Assembly (NCBI RefSeq): GCF_004363075.1
Contig: NZ_SNYN01000007.1
Location: 103,104-167,103 of the forward strand
Source of the DNA: Actinorugispora endophytica
GTDB taxonomy: Bacteria > Actinomycetota > Actinomycetes > Streptosporangiales > Streptosporangiaceae
Reading direction: 5' to 3'
DNA length: 64,000 bases
This document shows, piece after piece, positions 54,552-62,964 of this stretch. How positions within the stretch are numbered: position 1 is the first letter of the stretch; every line of letters begins with the position of its first letter. The notes beneath the pieces were generated by a model, which saw nothing but the letters and a program-made list of their open reading frames with translations, ran no database searches and was not told where the DNA came from. Both the position numbers and the translations under genes were made by a program.

Positions 54552-56336
54552 ATGTCTCAGCCACGGCTACTCGGTGGCCGCTACGAGCTCGACGGAGTCG
54601 TCGGGCGGGGTGGCATGGCCGAGGTCTACCGCGCCCGTGACCTCCGTCTCGACCGGCTGGTGGCCGTCAAGACGCTGCGTTCGGACCTCGCGCGAGACCA
54701 CACCTTCCAGGCCCGGTTCCGACGCGAGGCGCAGTCCGCGGCCTCGTTGAACCATCCCTCGATCATCGCCGTGTACGACACCGGCGAGGACATGATCGAC
54801 GGAACCTCGATCCCGTACATCATCATGGAGTACGTGGACGGGCGGACCATCAAGGAGCTGCTCGACGACGACCGGCGCCTGCTCCCGGAACGAACCCTGG
54901 AGCTGACCGACGGCATCCTGCGGGCGCTGGAGTACAGCCACCGCAACGGCATCGTGCACCGGGACATCAAGCCGGCGAACATCATGCTGACGCGCCAGGC
55001 CGAGGTCAAGGTCATGGACTTCGGCATCGCGCGGGCGATGAACGACTCCCAGGCCACGATGACGCAGACCTCGCAGGTCATCGGAACCGCGCAGTACCTG
55101 TCGCCGGAGCAGGCCCGGGGCGAGCGCGTCGACGCGCGCAGCGACATCTACTCCACCGGCTGCGTCCTGTACGAACTGCTGACCGGCGGGCCCCCGTTCA
55201 CGGGCGACTCACCGGTCTCCATCGCCTACCAGCACGTGCGGGAGCACCCGGTCCCGCCCTCGGACCTGGACCCCGAGATCCCCGAGTGGATCGAGACGAT
55301 CGTGCTCCGGGCGATGGCCAAGGACCGCGAGGAGCGCTACCAGAGTGCCGAGGAGATGCGCGCGGACATCCAGCGCGGGCTCCAGGGCATGCCCACCGCG
55401 GCGAGCACGATGGCCCTGGCCTCCGCCGGCGGCGGCGCCACCACAGCGCTGCCACCGGTGCGCGAGCAGCGTCGGGACGACGATTACGACGACTACGACT
55501 ACGACGACGAGGACGACCGCAGGGGCGGCGGCAGGGCGCTGTGGATCGTGCTCGGCGCCGGCGTGCTGGCCGCCGCGGTCTTCCTCGGCTTCCTGATCTA
55601 CCGGCCCAGCACGGACAACCTCACGATCCCGGATCTGGCGGGCTCCTCCGTCGAGGACGCCCGGAGCGAGCTCGAGGCGAAGGGCTTCGAGAACATCGCC
55701 GCGGAGACGCAGGAGCAGCCCAGCGCCGACGTCGAGGAGGGCGGGGTCACCGGCACCGACCCGGCGGCGGGGGAGACCGTGACCCCCGACACCGAGATCA
55801 CCATCATGGTCTCCACCGGCCCGGAGATGGTGGAGGTGCCGAACCTGGTCAACCTCTCCCAGAGCGATGCCCTCTCCCAGCTCAACCAGGAGGGCCTGGA
55901 GCGCGGCGAGATCACCCAGGAGGAGTCCGAGCAGCCCCAGGGCACGGTCCTGTCGACCGACCCGGCGGCCGGCACCGAGGTGGAGGCGGGCACCACCGTC
56001 AACCTGGTGATCGCCAAGGCCAGCACCCAGGTCGAGATCCCCTCCTTCTCCGGGATGAACCAGGACCAGGTCCAGGACCAGCTCTCGAGCCGGGGACTGA
56101 CCCTCAACGCCCAGGAGCAGGAGACCGACCAGGCCACCCCGGGCACCGCGATCAGCCAGGACCCGCAGGCCGGATCGAAGGTCGACCCGGGCAGCACCGT
56201 CACCGTCACCTTCGCCAAGGCGCCGGTCGCCACCGAGTCGCCCTCCGACTCCCCCGGCAACGAAGGCAACAACGGCGAGAACGGCCAGACCACTCCGGGC
56301 TTCCCGGAGAACTGGCAGGACTTCCTCGACGACTGA
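54552..56336 (+). CDS. pknB: Serine/threonine protein kinase PknB with PASTA repeats
   Basis: A 594-aa kinase. Catalytic residues fall at the same positions as in Mycobacterium PknB: Lys40 (LVAVKTL) and Asp138 (IVHRDIKPANIM), with activation loop TQTSQVIGTAQYLSPEQ. A membrane helix (about 331-352) is followed by three PASTA repeats (about 356-425, 426-490, 491-558) that sense muropeptides or lipid II, and a short Ser/Gly/Asn tail. PknB usually has four PASTA repeats; three are visible here. Separated from pknA by about 180 bp, so it may have its own promoter. Confidence 0.94.
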   Translation: MSQPRLLGGRYELDGVVGRGGMAEVYRARDLRLDRLVAVKTLRSDLARDHTFQARFRREAQSAASLNHPSIIAVYDTGEDMIDGTSIPYIIMEYVDGRTIKELLDDDRRLLPERTLELTDGILRALEYSHRNGIVHRDIKPANIMLTRQAEVKVMDFGIARAMNDSQATMTQTSQVIGTAQYLSPEQARGERVDARSDIYSTGCVLYELLTGGPPFTGDSPVSIAYQHVREHPVPPSDLDPEIPEWIETIVLRAMAKDREERYQSAEEMRADIQRGLQGMPTAASTMALASAGGGATTALPPVREQRRDDDYDDYDYDDEDDRRGGGRALWIVLGAGVLAAAVFLGFLIYRPSTDNLTIPDLAGSSVEDARSELEAKGFENIAAETQEQPSADVEEGGVTGTDPAAGETVTPDTEITIMVSTGPEMVEVPNLVNLSQSDALSQLNQEGLERGEITQEESEQPQGTVLSTDPAAGTEVEAGTTVNLVIAKASTQVEIPSFSGMNQDQVQDQLSSRGLTLNAQEQETDQATPGTAISQDPQAGSKVDPGSTVTVTFAKAPVATESPSDSPGNEGNNGENGQTTPGFPENWQDFLDD

Positions 56337-56352
56337 CCGACACGTTCGACGT

Positions 56353-56389
56353 ACGGCGCCGCCCGGTCCCCGTGACCGGGCGGCGCCGT
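56353..56389 (+). terminator. Terminator after pknB
   Basis: A perfect 15-bp stem, ACGGCGCCGCCCGGT with its complement, around a 7-nt loop and followed by TCC, 17 bp after the pknB stop. Confidence 0.8.
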
Positions 56390-56515
56390 TCCATCCGCGG
56401 TGCCCCGCACCGGCGAGCCGGGATATCCCCCCGGGCGTCCCCACCCGTCCTTCGGGGGCGTAGACTGAATCCCCATTCTGGAGAAGTCCGGCCCACTCGT
56501 TTTGGAGCAGCGACC

Positions 56516-56776
56516 GTGCCCAAGTCCCGCAGCGATCGCAAGAAGAAGGCCGTCTACACGCCGCCGCCCACCGCGACCAAGCCGAAGGTCAGTCCGCGCT
56601 GGGTGGCCCCCGCGATGATCGCGTTCGGGGTTCTGGGCATCCTGTGGATCGGTGTCTACTACATCGTCGGGAACTTCGTCCCGGTCTCGTTCCTGGAGAA
56701 CCAGCCCAACTGGAACCTCGCCATCGGCTTCAGCGGACTCATCATCTCGGTGATTCTGTCCACACGTTGGCACTAA
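56516..56776 (+). CDS. crgA: Cell division protein CrgA
   Basis: An 86-aa protein with a basic N-terminus (MPKSRSDRKKK) and two membrane segments (VAPAMIAFGVLGILWIGVYY and NLAIGFSGLIISVIL), joined by the conserved GNFVPVSFLENQPNWN loop. CrgA coordinates FtsZ ring assembly and peptidoglycan synthesis at the septum. TTGGAGCAG precedes the GTG. It sits between pknB and a DnaA-box cluster, in the usual near-origin neighbourhood. Confidence 0.94.
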   Translation: MPKSRSDRKKKAVYTPPPTATKPKVSPRWVAPAMIAFGVLGILWIGVYYIVGNFVPVSFLENQPNWNLAIGFSGLIISVILSTRWH

Positions 56777-56898
56777 CTGTCCACAAGGCGAAAACGGCGC
56801 TGTTTTCCCAGTTCCGAAGGTTTTCCACGGAGTTTATCCACAACTGGGCAACCAGTTGTCCACAGAGTTATCCACAGGGGCGGACAACCTGTGCACAA
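56777..56898. promoter_or_regulatory. DnaA-box cluster between crgA and rhomboid gene
   Basis: In 122 bp lie TTATCCACA (56834 and 56868, exact E. coli-type), TTGTCCACA (56856, exact actinomycete type), CTGTCCACA (56777), TTTTCCACG (56821) and TTGTGCACA on the minus strand (56890-56898). The spacing of the three strong boxes is regular, 22 and 12 bp apart. The segment is unusually AT-rich for this genome. It probably binds DnaA. Confidence 0.7.
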
Positions 56899-56900
56899 AT

Positions 56901-56942
56901 ACGTGAAGGGCCTGGAGCCATTCGGCTCCGGGCCCTTCACGT
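56901..56942. terminator. Bidirectional terminator between crgA and rhomboid gene
   Basis: An 18- to 19-bp stem with one G-T pair (left arm ACGTGAAGGGCC) around a short ATT-containing loop. It lies directly beyond the DnaA boxes, 20 bp before the rhomboid stop codon. Confidence 0.8.
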
Positions 56943-56961
56943 GTTCCGCCGCGGGTCCGGC

Positions 56962-57849
56962 TCAGCCCCTGACGGCCACGGCCCACACCACGGCCACGGC
57001 CAGCAGCACCACCGCGTACCCGGCGGTGACTCCCGCGTGCAGGGCCGCGCGCGCCCGCGTCCGGTCTCCCCGGCCCGCCCCGAACGGCAGGTAGGCGTAC
57101 GTCCCGCCCAGGAGCAGACCGCTCACCAGACCACCGATGTGCGCGGTCCAGGAGATGTTCGGCACCGTGAAGGTGATCAGCAGGTTGACCGCCAGAAGGC
57201 CGAGGATGAAGCGGGTGTCCAGCCTCAACCGCCGGCCGATCAGCAGGATCGCGCCGAACAGGCCGAAGATCGCACCCGACGCGCCGACCGTCAGCTGGTT
57301 CGGCTCCACGAGATAGCCGAGGACCGAGCCGCCGACGGCGCTGACCACCCACAGCGCGAGGTACCGGACGTGGCCGAGCCAGTTCTCCAACTGGGGACCG
57401 ACCACGTACAGCGCGAACCCGTTGAACAGCAGGTGCATCACGCCCGAGTGCAGGAACGCGGAGGTGATCAGGCGGTACCACTGGTCCGCGTAGTCGATCC
57501 CGGCACCCCACATGCCGAACTGGTCGCTGACGGCACTTCTCCCCGACCACAGGGTGCCACCGCTCGCCAGGTGCAGGAGATAGCCGACGCCGATGAGCCC
57601 CAGCAGGGCCCACGTCACGTACGGCTTGGAGATCACCTTCCCGCCGAAGGCGGTACGCGCCTCCCGAACCCCCTTGTTGCCCTCGGCCACGCATTCCACG
57701 CACTGGAAGCCGACCGACGCGTCCCGCATGCAGTCAGGGCAGATCGGCCGGTCGCACCGGCGGCACCGGACGTACGTCTCGCGATCAGGGTGCCGGAAAC
57801 AGGTCGGGACGGCCTGGGCCTGCGGTTCGGAAGGCTGGGAGGCGCTCAT
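56962..57849 (-). CDS. Rhomboid family intramembrane serine protease
   Basis: A 295-aa protein. The N-terminus has a B-box-type zinc-binding region (CFRHPDRETYVRCRRC, PICPDCM, FQCVEC). Then come about seven membrane segments with rhomboid motifs: ITSAFLHSGVMHLLFNG, catalytic Ser in VGASGAIFGLFG and catalytic His in TAHIGGLVSG. It cleaves proteins within the membrane. The 12-bp gap from the cyclophilin gene suggests co-transcription. Confidence 0.93.
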   Translation of the reverse strand: MSASQPSEPQAQAVPTCFRHPDRETYVRCRRCDRPICPDCMRDASVGFQCVECVAEGNKGVREARTAFGGKVISKPYVTWALLGLIGVGYLLHLASGGTLWSGRSAVSDQFGMWGAGIDYADQWYRLITSAFLHSGVMHLLFNGFALYVVGPQLENWLGHVRYLALWVVSAVGGSVLGYLVEPNQLTVGASGAIFGLFGAILLIGRRLRLDTRFILGLLAVNLLITFTVPNISWTAHIGGLVSGLLLGGTYAYLPFGAGRGDRTRARAALHAGVTAGYAVVLLAVAVVWAVAVRG

Positions 57850-57861
57850 ACCGGTCGGATC

Positions 57862-58389
57862 CTACTTGCGCTCGATCGAGACGGACTCGACGACGACGGG
57901 CTCCAGCGGCTTGTCCATCTGGTCGGTGGCGACCTCGGCGATGGTGTCGATGACGTTGCGGCCCTCGACGACCTCACCGAAGATCGTGTGCTTGCCGTTG
58001 AGCCAGTCGGTGGCGCCCACGGTGATGAAGAACTGGGAGCCGTTGGTGTTCGGGCCCGCGTTGGCCATCGCCAGCAGGTAGGGGCGGTTGAACTTCAGGG
58101 ACGGGTGCGGCTCGTCCTTGAAGCGGTAGCCCGGGCCGCCCCGCCCGTTTCCGAGCGGGTCGCCGCCCTGCAGCATGAAGCCCTTGATGACGCGGTGGAA
58201 CACCGTGCCGTCGTAGAGCTTGGCCTTGGTGGGCTGACCGGTGCGCGGGTCCACCCACTCCTTCGTGCCCTCGGCGAGACCGACGAAGTTCTCGACTGTT
58301 TCCGGCGCCTCGTCGGAGAAGAGTCTGAGGACGATCTCGCCCCGGTTGGTGCTCAGCCGTGCGAAGAGCTGGCCTTTAGCGTCAGACAC
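57862..58389 (-). CDS. ppiA: Peptidyl-prolyl cis-trans isomerase (cyclophilin)
   Basis: A 175-aa single-domain cyclophilin without a signal peptide. It has LSTNRGEIVLRLFSDEAPETVENFV, the active-site FHRVIKGFMLQGGDP, ANAGPNTNGSQFFITV and LNGKHTIFGEVVEG. It assists proline isomerisation in the cytoplasm. GTG 58389 is chosen because AAAGG lies 8 nt upstream. Confidence 0.94.
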   Translation of the reverse strand: MSDAKGQLFARLSTNRGEIVLRLFSDEAPETVENFVGLAEGTKEWVDPRTGQPTKAKLYDGTVFHRVIKGFMLQGGDPLGNGRGGPGYRFKDEPHPSLKFNRPYLLAMANAGPNTNGSQFFITVGATDWLNGKHTIFGEVVEGRNVIDTIAEVATDQMDKPLEPVVVESVSIERK

Positions 58390-58646
58390 CTGAGTGCCTT
58401 TCCGTTGTGAATGGCTTACCCCTGACACGTTACCGTCCCGATCCGGCCCGGACGCGGGCCGCCACCGGTGCGGGAGAGGCGAGGGACACGGTGCGGGCGC
58501 GTGGTCGGACCCACATCGACCACGTATGTTGAGATAACGCCCTTATAACGGACCGGTCGCGGACCGCCGTCCGCGCGTCGAACGCATAGGACTTGCCGGA
58601 TCGGGCAGAGGGCCACCCGGAAAGCCTTGGAACAGAGGAGGAGCAC

Positions 58647-59213
58647 GTGTCGATCATGTTGAAGCGTCGCGAGGCCCGCAGGGACGCGGAGGAGGCTCTC
58701 AGCCGCCTTCAGGAGCTCGCTCGGGAGCAGGCGGAGCGGCTCGCCCCGTACACCGAGCAGGCCAGGGAGACCGCGGCCCTGCGGCTCAACCAGGCGCGGG
58801 GATGGACCGCTCCCCGCCTCGAGACCGCGGCCCTGCGGGTCGAGGACACGGTCGCCCCCCGGGTGGCCGGTCTCCTGACCGCCGCCGCGCACAGGGTGGA
58901 ACCCGCCCTCCCCGTGGCGAAGCGCCGCCGGATGCCCCGCTCGCTCGTCATCATCGGAGCGGGCGCCCTCGGCGCCGCCGCGGTGTACGGGGTGCTGCGT
59001 CTGCGCCAGGCGTCCCAGGACGCCGAGTGGCAGGCCAACCTCGACAGCGCGCGCGAGCAGGTCCGCCAGACCAGGGACCAGCTGGCCGCCAAGGCCAGGG
59101 AGGCCAGGGGAAAGATGAGGGGCGCGGCGGGCTCCACGGCCACGGAGGCCGCGGGGGCCGAAGACACCGCCTCGGAGACCTCCCAGGAGCTGAACGGCCG
59201 GGTCAAGCAGTAA
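58647..59213 (+). CDS. DUF5324 family membrane protein
   Basis: A 188-aa protein. The N-terminal half is a long amphipathic helix (KRREARRDAEEALSRLQELA), followed by one membrane segment (SLVIIGAGALGAAAVYGVL) and an Arg/Glu/Gln-rich coiled-coil C-terminal half. This is the layout of actinobacterial DUF5324. GTG 58647 is preferred because GAGGAGGAG lies 6 nt upstream. It sits divergently beside ppiA, as in many related genomes. Function unknown. Confidence 0.82.
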   Translation: MSIMLKRREARRDAEEALSRLQELAREQAERLAPYTEQARETAALRLNQARGWTAPRLETAALRVEDTVAPRVAGLLTAAAHRVEPALPVAKRRRMPRSLVIIGAGALGAAAVYGVLRLRQASQDAEWQANLDSAREQVRQTRDQLAAKAREARGKMRGAAGSTATEAAGAEDTASETSQELNGRVKQ

Positions 59214-59242
59214 CCCGCGGCCTCCCTCCTCGACACACCACG

Positions 59243-59284
59243 ACGAGAACGGCCCCGCGATCACCATCGCGGGGCCGTTCTCGT
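59243..59284. terminator. Bidirectional terminator
   Basis: A perfect 19-bp stem (left arm ACGAGAACGGCCCCGCGAT) around a CACC loop, between the convergent DUF5324 and DUF1707/DUF4870 genes. Confidence 0.85.
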
Positions 59285-59321
59285 TCTCGGCGCCCCTTGC
59301 CTCCCGGAGTCCGTCGGCCCC

Positions 59322-59939
59322 CTACCTGGCGCGGGGGTCCTTGATGATCTGGTAGGTGAGCGGGTAGCGCCAGTTGTTGCCGAGGGCCGCGGCGATGCCG
59401 GCGATCAGCGGAAGGAACACCCAGCCCACCGCCATGAAGACGTAGATGACGAGAGGGATGAAGAGGAGCCACATCGTGATCGGAAGCGTCACGGTCGCGA
59501 TGAGGAAGATCAACTGGTAGTTCAGCGCCTGGAACGCCTGGCGGCGGACGAACGGCGAATCGCCCTTGGCGAGCAGGACCAGCAGCGGCCCCAACCCGAG
59601 GCTGAAGTAACCGGAGACGTGCGCGCCCAGCGCCCAGCCCCGCTCCTCCTTCGTCGGCTCGCCCTCGGGCCCGGCCATGGGAGTCGCACCGGCGACGCCC
59701 CCCGGGACGGCCGGGGACAGGTCGGCGACCAGCGGCTCCAGCTCACCGTGGAGCTTGGCGGACATGGTCCGGCCGAGCCGTTCGTCGAACTCGTCCTCGT
59801 CCAGCTGGCCCTGTGCGTACGCCTCGCGCAGCACCTCGGCGACCTGGTCGCGCTCCGCGTGGGTCAGCCGCATCTGCGACCGCGGAACGGGCTTGCCGCC
59901 GTAGGGCGCCGGAGGAGGTGTTGGGTTGTACACGGCCAC
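59322..59939 (-). CDS. DUF1707 and DUF4870 domain membrane protein
   Basis: A 205-aa protein. The N-terminal DUF1707 (about 20-70) has MRLTHAERDQVAEVLREAYAQGQLD and ERLGRTMSAK. After a linker, DUF4870 (about 95-200) has two or three membrane segments (SGYFSLGLGPLLVLLA, LIFLIATVTLPITMWLLFI, VFMAVGWVFLPLIAGIAAA). Start GTG 59939 is set by AAGGAG 5 nt upstream; a GTG two codons earlier is possible. Function unknown. Confidence 0.85.
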   Translation of the reverse strand: MAVYNPTPPPAPYGGKPVPRSQMRLTHAERDQVAEVLREAYAQGQLDEDEFDERLGRTMSAKLHGELEPLVADLSPAVPGGVAGATPMAGPEGEPTKEERGWALGAHVSGYFSLGLGPLLVLLAKGDSPFVRRQAFQALNYQLIFLIATVTLPITMWLLFIPLVIYVFMAVGWVFLPLIAGIAAALGNNWRYPLTYQIIKDPRAR

Positions 59940-60258
59940 GATCACTCCTTGCCGCGCTATGGCTGTGGTGTAGGGCTGAGGCTCCCCGTGAAGGGGTCTC
60001 TACTACCTCTTCCCATGATCGGTGATCGGAATCGGCCATCGCCACGGGGATGCCCCTGACTGTTCCCTGATTTCCCCGGCTTCCCACCCCCGTCGAAAGT
60101 AGCGGTCGCCCGCTCCCGGCACCGCGCGACGGAGCCGTGGGAAGGGCTCGAGACCGCGCCCGGTCCGGCCGACCGGCTCCACGCCGGCGCCCACCGGGGG
60201 CAGAACGAAGAAACCCTGCCCCCGGTAAGGGGACAGGGTTGGAACTTCGACCACACGG
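59940..60258. other. Intergenic region beside tRNA-Ala
   Basis: About 320 bases. A palindromic segment near 60218-60242 (CCCTGCCCCCGGTAAGGGGACAGGG) could form a stem and may end tRNA-Ala transcription. I see no gene. Confidence 0.5.
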
Positions 60259-60331
60259 TGGAGCCAAGGGGAGTCGAACCCCTGACCTCCGGTATGCAAA
60301 ACCGGCGCTCTGCCAGCTGAGCTATGGCCCC
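60259..60331 (-). tRNA. tRNA-Ala (TGC)
   Basis: A 73-nt tRNA. GGGGCCA at the 5' end pairs with TGGCTCC plus discriminator A. The D loop is AGCTCAGCTGGCAGAGC, the anticodon loop TTTTGCATA (anticodon TGC) and the T loop GTTCGACTC. No encoded CCA. Confidence 0.96.
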
Positions 60332-60509
60332 TCGTCGCAAGCGCCGCCGCATCGTTCACGGCGACATCACGGCGACGATTGAAGAGCATACCGCCCCGTC
60401 GACGTCGTCGAGCGGTCGGTGGCGTCACGCCGGAGGGTGAGCCCAGGCGCGCCGCACGGCGCTCCCGGCTCTCCCCTGGTGGAATCCGACTACTTGCCCG
60501 TACAGCAGG

Positions 60510-60632
60510 CTAGTTGTCGCTGGCGGCAGTGGCTTCGGTCCACAGGTCCAGCTCGGCGCGGTCGGCCTGGATCTTGCGGTAGATGGCGAACGCCCCGAGG
60601 GCCACCAGCACCAGGACAATGATCTTCTTCAC
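60510..60632 (-). CDS. DLW-39 family protein
   Basis: A 40-aa protein beginning GTG-AAG-AAG (MKKIIVLVLVALGAFAIYRK) with one membrane helix and the defining AELDLW motif near residues 26-31. DLW-39 proteins are tiny actinobacterial proteins of unknown function, typically encoded near gyrA and tRNA genes close to the origin. GTAAGGGG precedes the start by about 10 nt. It sits 178 bp upstream of the tRNA-Ala gene on the same strand. Confidence 0.9.
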   Translation of the reverse strand: MKKIIVLVLVALGAFAIYRKIQADRAELDLWTEATAASDN

Positions 60633-61063
60633 GGTGAGGACCCCTTACTTTCCTTCACGGATCTGGAACAAGTCTCGACGCGCGGCCCGGCTCGGGTTGA
60701 GTCGCGGACGAGTGAGCGGCCCGCGCTCACAGGCCCGTCTGAACCGAGCCTAAGGCGTCATGGGAGCACTTTATGGGTTTGTCCCCAAGCAGCCTAGCAA
60801 CCCTGGCGAGACTCTTACCCTGAACGGTACGCGTTCGGGCGGTTCCGGACGCGTATCCGCTGCCGGAACGGACACGACACGGCGCCAACGCCGAGGTCAT
60901 CGAAAGACTCCCCGCACACCGTCCCGCCGACCGGCCCGCCGGGTTTCTCCTCAGGCCCCCTCCCCGCCCGTCAGGCGGCTGTCACAACAGGAGACCCCCG
61001 GGCAGCCCGGTCCCCGCGAGGAGTCGCGGCTCCGGACGCGAACCACCCATCGCTCCCGGGACA
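60633..61063. other. Intergenic region between DLW-39 and XRE regulator
   Basis: About 430 bases. An AT-richer patch near 60765-60800 (CACTTTATGGGTTTG) may contain the DLW-39 promoter. The open frame on the plus strand has no ribosome binding site and is low-complexity. No DUF397 partner gene is present. Confidence 0.5.
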
Positions 61064-61897
61064 CTAGGTCAGCAGATCCAGGTGCTTGAGGGTGACGACG
61101 GTGGCGCGCGGGGCGGCCGCCATCCCCATCAGACCACGCCACGCCCTCTGGCAGCGCGCGACGCCCGCCGCCTCCTCGACGATCGTGCCGCCGTGCGTGG
61201 CCTCCACGAACGCCAGTGAGCTCTCCCCCTCGTCGAACTCCAGTACGGTGAAAGGCCCCGCGGCCCCGGCGTTCGGCCCGGCCGAGGTGGGCAGCAGTTG
61301 GATGGTGACGCGACGGCTGTCCTCGGCGAGCTCGATGAGCCGGCGCAGCTGCGCGTGCAGCACCTCGGGCCACGCGGCGACCCGCTGCAGCGCGTCCTCC
61401 TCGACCAGGGCGTGGTAGCGGTTGAGGCTGTCTCTGTCCAGGGTCTCCTGGCGCTTGAGGTACGCGGCGACCATGCGGTCGACCAGGCGGTCGTCATGGC
61501 CCCTGGAACGCGCCAGCAGCGCCGTGTACTCGGGCGCCTGCACCAGGTCCGGGACCAGCGTCCCGGCGTAGGAGTCGATGGCCACCGCGCCCGCCTCGTT
61601 GCCGACGTAGGCCGACGGGACGACGTCCTCGTACTCGGTCCACCACGGACGCAGCCGCGACTCCCTGGCCAGTGTCAGGATGGCCTCACGGCGGCCTCCC
61701 GTCACCCCGTACAGCCGGAGCAGCGCGGACACCTCCATGACGGACGGCCACTTGCGAATGCCCGTCTCGATGTGCCCGAGCTTGGCGGGTGACCACTCGA
61801 GCTCCTCGGCGACGTCGCTGAGAGTCATCCCCGCCTGCACCCGCCAGCGGCGAAGCTCCGCCGACAGGCGGCGGCGACGAACGATGGGGCTGGTCAT
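61064..61897 (-). CDS. XRE family regulator with DUF5753 (Scr1-like)
   Basis: A 277-aa protein. An N-terminal HTH (about 8-65: LSAELRRWRVQAGMTLSDVA, WSPAKLGHIETG) is followed by the DUF5753 ligand domain (about 85-270: SYAGTLVPDLVQAPEYTALL, LRRLIELAEDSRRVTIQLLP, FTVLEFDEGESSLAFVE). Such regulators are very numerous in actinomycetes and usually sit beside a DUF397 gene, which is absent here. ATG 61897 has AGAGG upstream. Confidence 0.9.
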   Translation of the reverse strand: MTSPIVRRRRLSAELRRWRVQAGMTLSDVAEELEWSPAKLGHIETGIRKWPSVMEVSALLRLYGVTGGRREAILTLARESRLRPWWTEYEDVVPSAYVGNEAGAVAIDSYAGTLVPDLVQAPEYTALLARSRGHDDRLVDRMVAAYLKRQETLDRDSLNRYHALVEEDALQRVAAWPEVLHAQLRRLIELAEDSRRVTIQLLPTSAGPNAGAAGPFTVLEFDEGESSLAFVEATHGGTIVEEAAGVARCQRAWRGLMGMAAAPRATVVTLKHLDLLT

Positions 61898-62174
61898 TAC
61901 CTCTTGTCCGTACACGCTGGGCATCGATGGCTGTGTAAACCAGGGAAGCACTACCACCAGCCGCTAGCAATGCATTCGTAGAAATTGGCCGCGGAACGGC
62001 CGCCTCCTCCCGGCCGAATAGCTCCCCGCCTCCCGCCGGATCACGTTTCGCGAACGTGGACTCCCCGGTGGGAAGCGGTGCGAGCACCAGACGAAACCGC
62101 CGGACCGGCCCGGCGGTTATCTCTTTCTCCCATCAGGAACAACGCCCCCGAAAGGATCAATTACCGCGAAACGG

Positions 62175-62489
62175 TCAGTGCAGCAGTTTCAGACCGACGA
62201 TCCCCGCCACGATCAGCAGCAGGCACAGGATCTTCGCGACGCCGACAGGCTCACCCAGCCAGGCCATGCCGACGACCGCCGTGCCCACCGCTCCGATACC
62301 CACCCAGACGGCGTATCCGGTGCCGATCGGGATGGAGCGCAGGGCCAGGGCCAGGCCGCCCATGCTCAGCACGAGCGCCACGACGAAGACGACCGTGGGC
62401 CACAGCCGGGTGAACCCCCTGGACGACGCGAGCGCCGTCGCCCAGACGGTCTCCAGCAGGCCGGAGAGGACAAGAAAGAGCCACGCCAT
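62175..62489 (-). CDS. gdx: Guanidinium exporter, SMR family (Gdx/SugE)
   Basis: A 104-aa four-helix membrane protein that works as an antiparallel dimer, exchanging guanidinium for protons. The conserved proton/substrate Glu is at position 13 (SGLLETVWA). The SugE/Gdx signature YAVWVGIGAVGTAVVG distinguishes it from the EmrE multidrug branch. AAGGGA precedes the ATG. The guanidine-III riboswitch 31 bp upstream of the start supports the guanidinium function directly. Confidence 0.94.
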   Translation of the reverse strand: MAWLFLVLSGLLETVWATALASSRGFTRLWPTVVFVVALVLSMGGLALALRSIPIGTGYAVWVGIGAVGTAVVGMAWLGEPVGVAKILCLLLIVAGIVGLKLLH

Positions 62490-62519
62490 GTCGGGTTCCC
62501 TTCGAGGTCGGTGCTGTGA

Positions 62520-62560
62520 GCGCCGTCTTGTCATGACCGGGTACGGCGCACCTCGTCCGG
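62520..62560 (-). promoter_or_regulatory. Guanidine-III (ykkC-III) riboswitch
   Basis: Read on the minus strand from 62560, the 41-nt element begins CCGGACGAGGTGCGCCGTA and continues CCCGGTCATGACAAGACGG before GCGC. This matches the ykkC-III consensus, with CCGG pairing to CCGG, GCGCCGT pairing to ACGGCGC, and the ACGA/ACAAGA bulges. From memory it differs by one base from the Thermobifida fusca aptamer of the published structure. It ends about 20 nt before the gdx ribosome binding site and should turn on translation when guanidine binds. Confidence 0.93.
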
Positions 62561-62964
62561 GGACCGGAGCGGCCCACGCCCCGACCCTACCCACCGGGCC
62601 CTCTCCCGCACGCCCCGAGGCGGAGAGGTCCACCACCGCGCGGGCCGCGCGGGGCCGGAGCGGCGGAACGCCCCGGAACGTCCCCGCACCGCGTACGATT
62701 CGGGGTGGTCGAGGACGGGATTCCAGGGCCGACCACGCGCACCACTCCTTCGGAAACGCTCCGCGGTGCGCGTCACGCCACCGCGCGCGAGGCCCGGTCC
62801 CCGAGAGCCCCGACCGGTCCACGGCCCGGGGGAAGGAGACCGCCACGCCCCGGAGGACGCGTGGAAACAGAACCGCCGGACCGCAGGAGCTCCTCGAGGA
62901 GTGGAGCAGTGCCGCACCACGGCGAACACCGTGGACCCTTTCGGTCACAGCACTAGGGAAATTG
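62561..62964. other. Divergent intergenic region
   Basis: About 400 bases between the riboswitch and a small HTH gene. Overlapping frames on both strands have no ribosome binding sites or recognisable product. It holds the gdx promoter and presumably that of the HTH gene. Confidence 0.5.

Noticed and set aside
56777..56898. The DnaA-box cluster as the chromosomal origin itself
   Set aside because: Actinomycete oriC lies between dnaA and dnaN and has many more boxes over a longer region. Neither gene is here.
62490..62560. Mini-ykkC (guanidine-II) riboswitch upstream of gdx
   Set aside because: The two ACGR-loop hairpins of that class do not form; the sequence fits the guanidine-III class instead.
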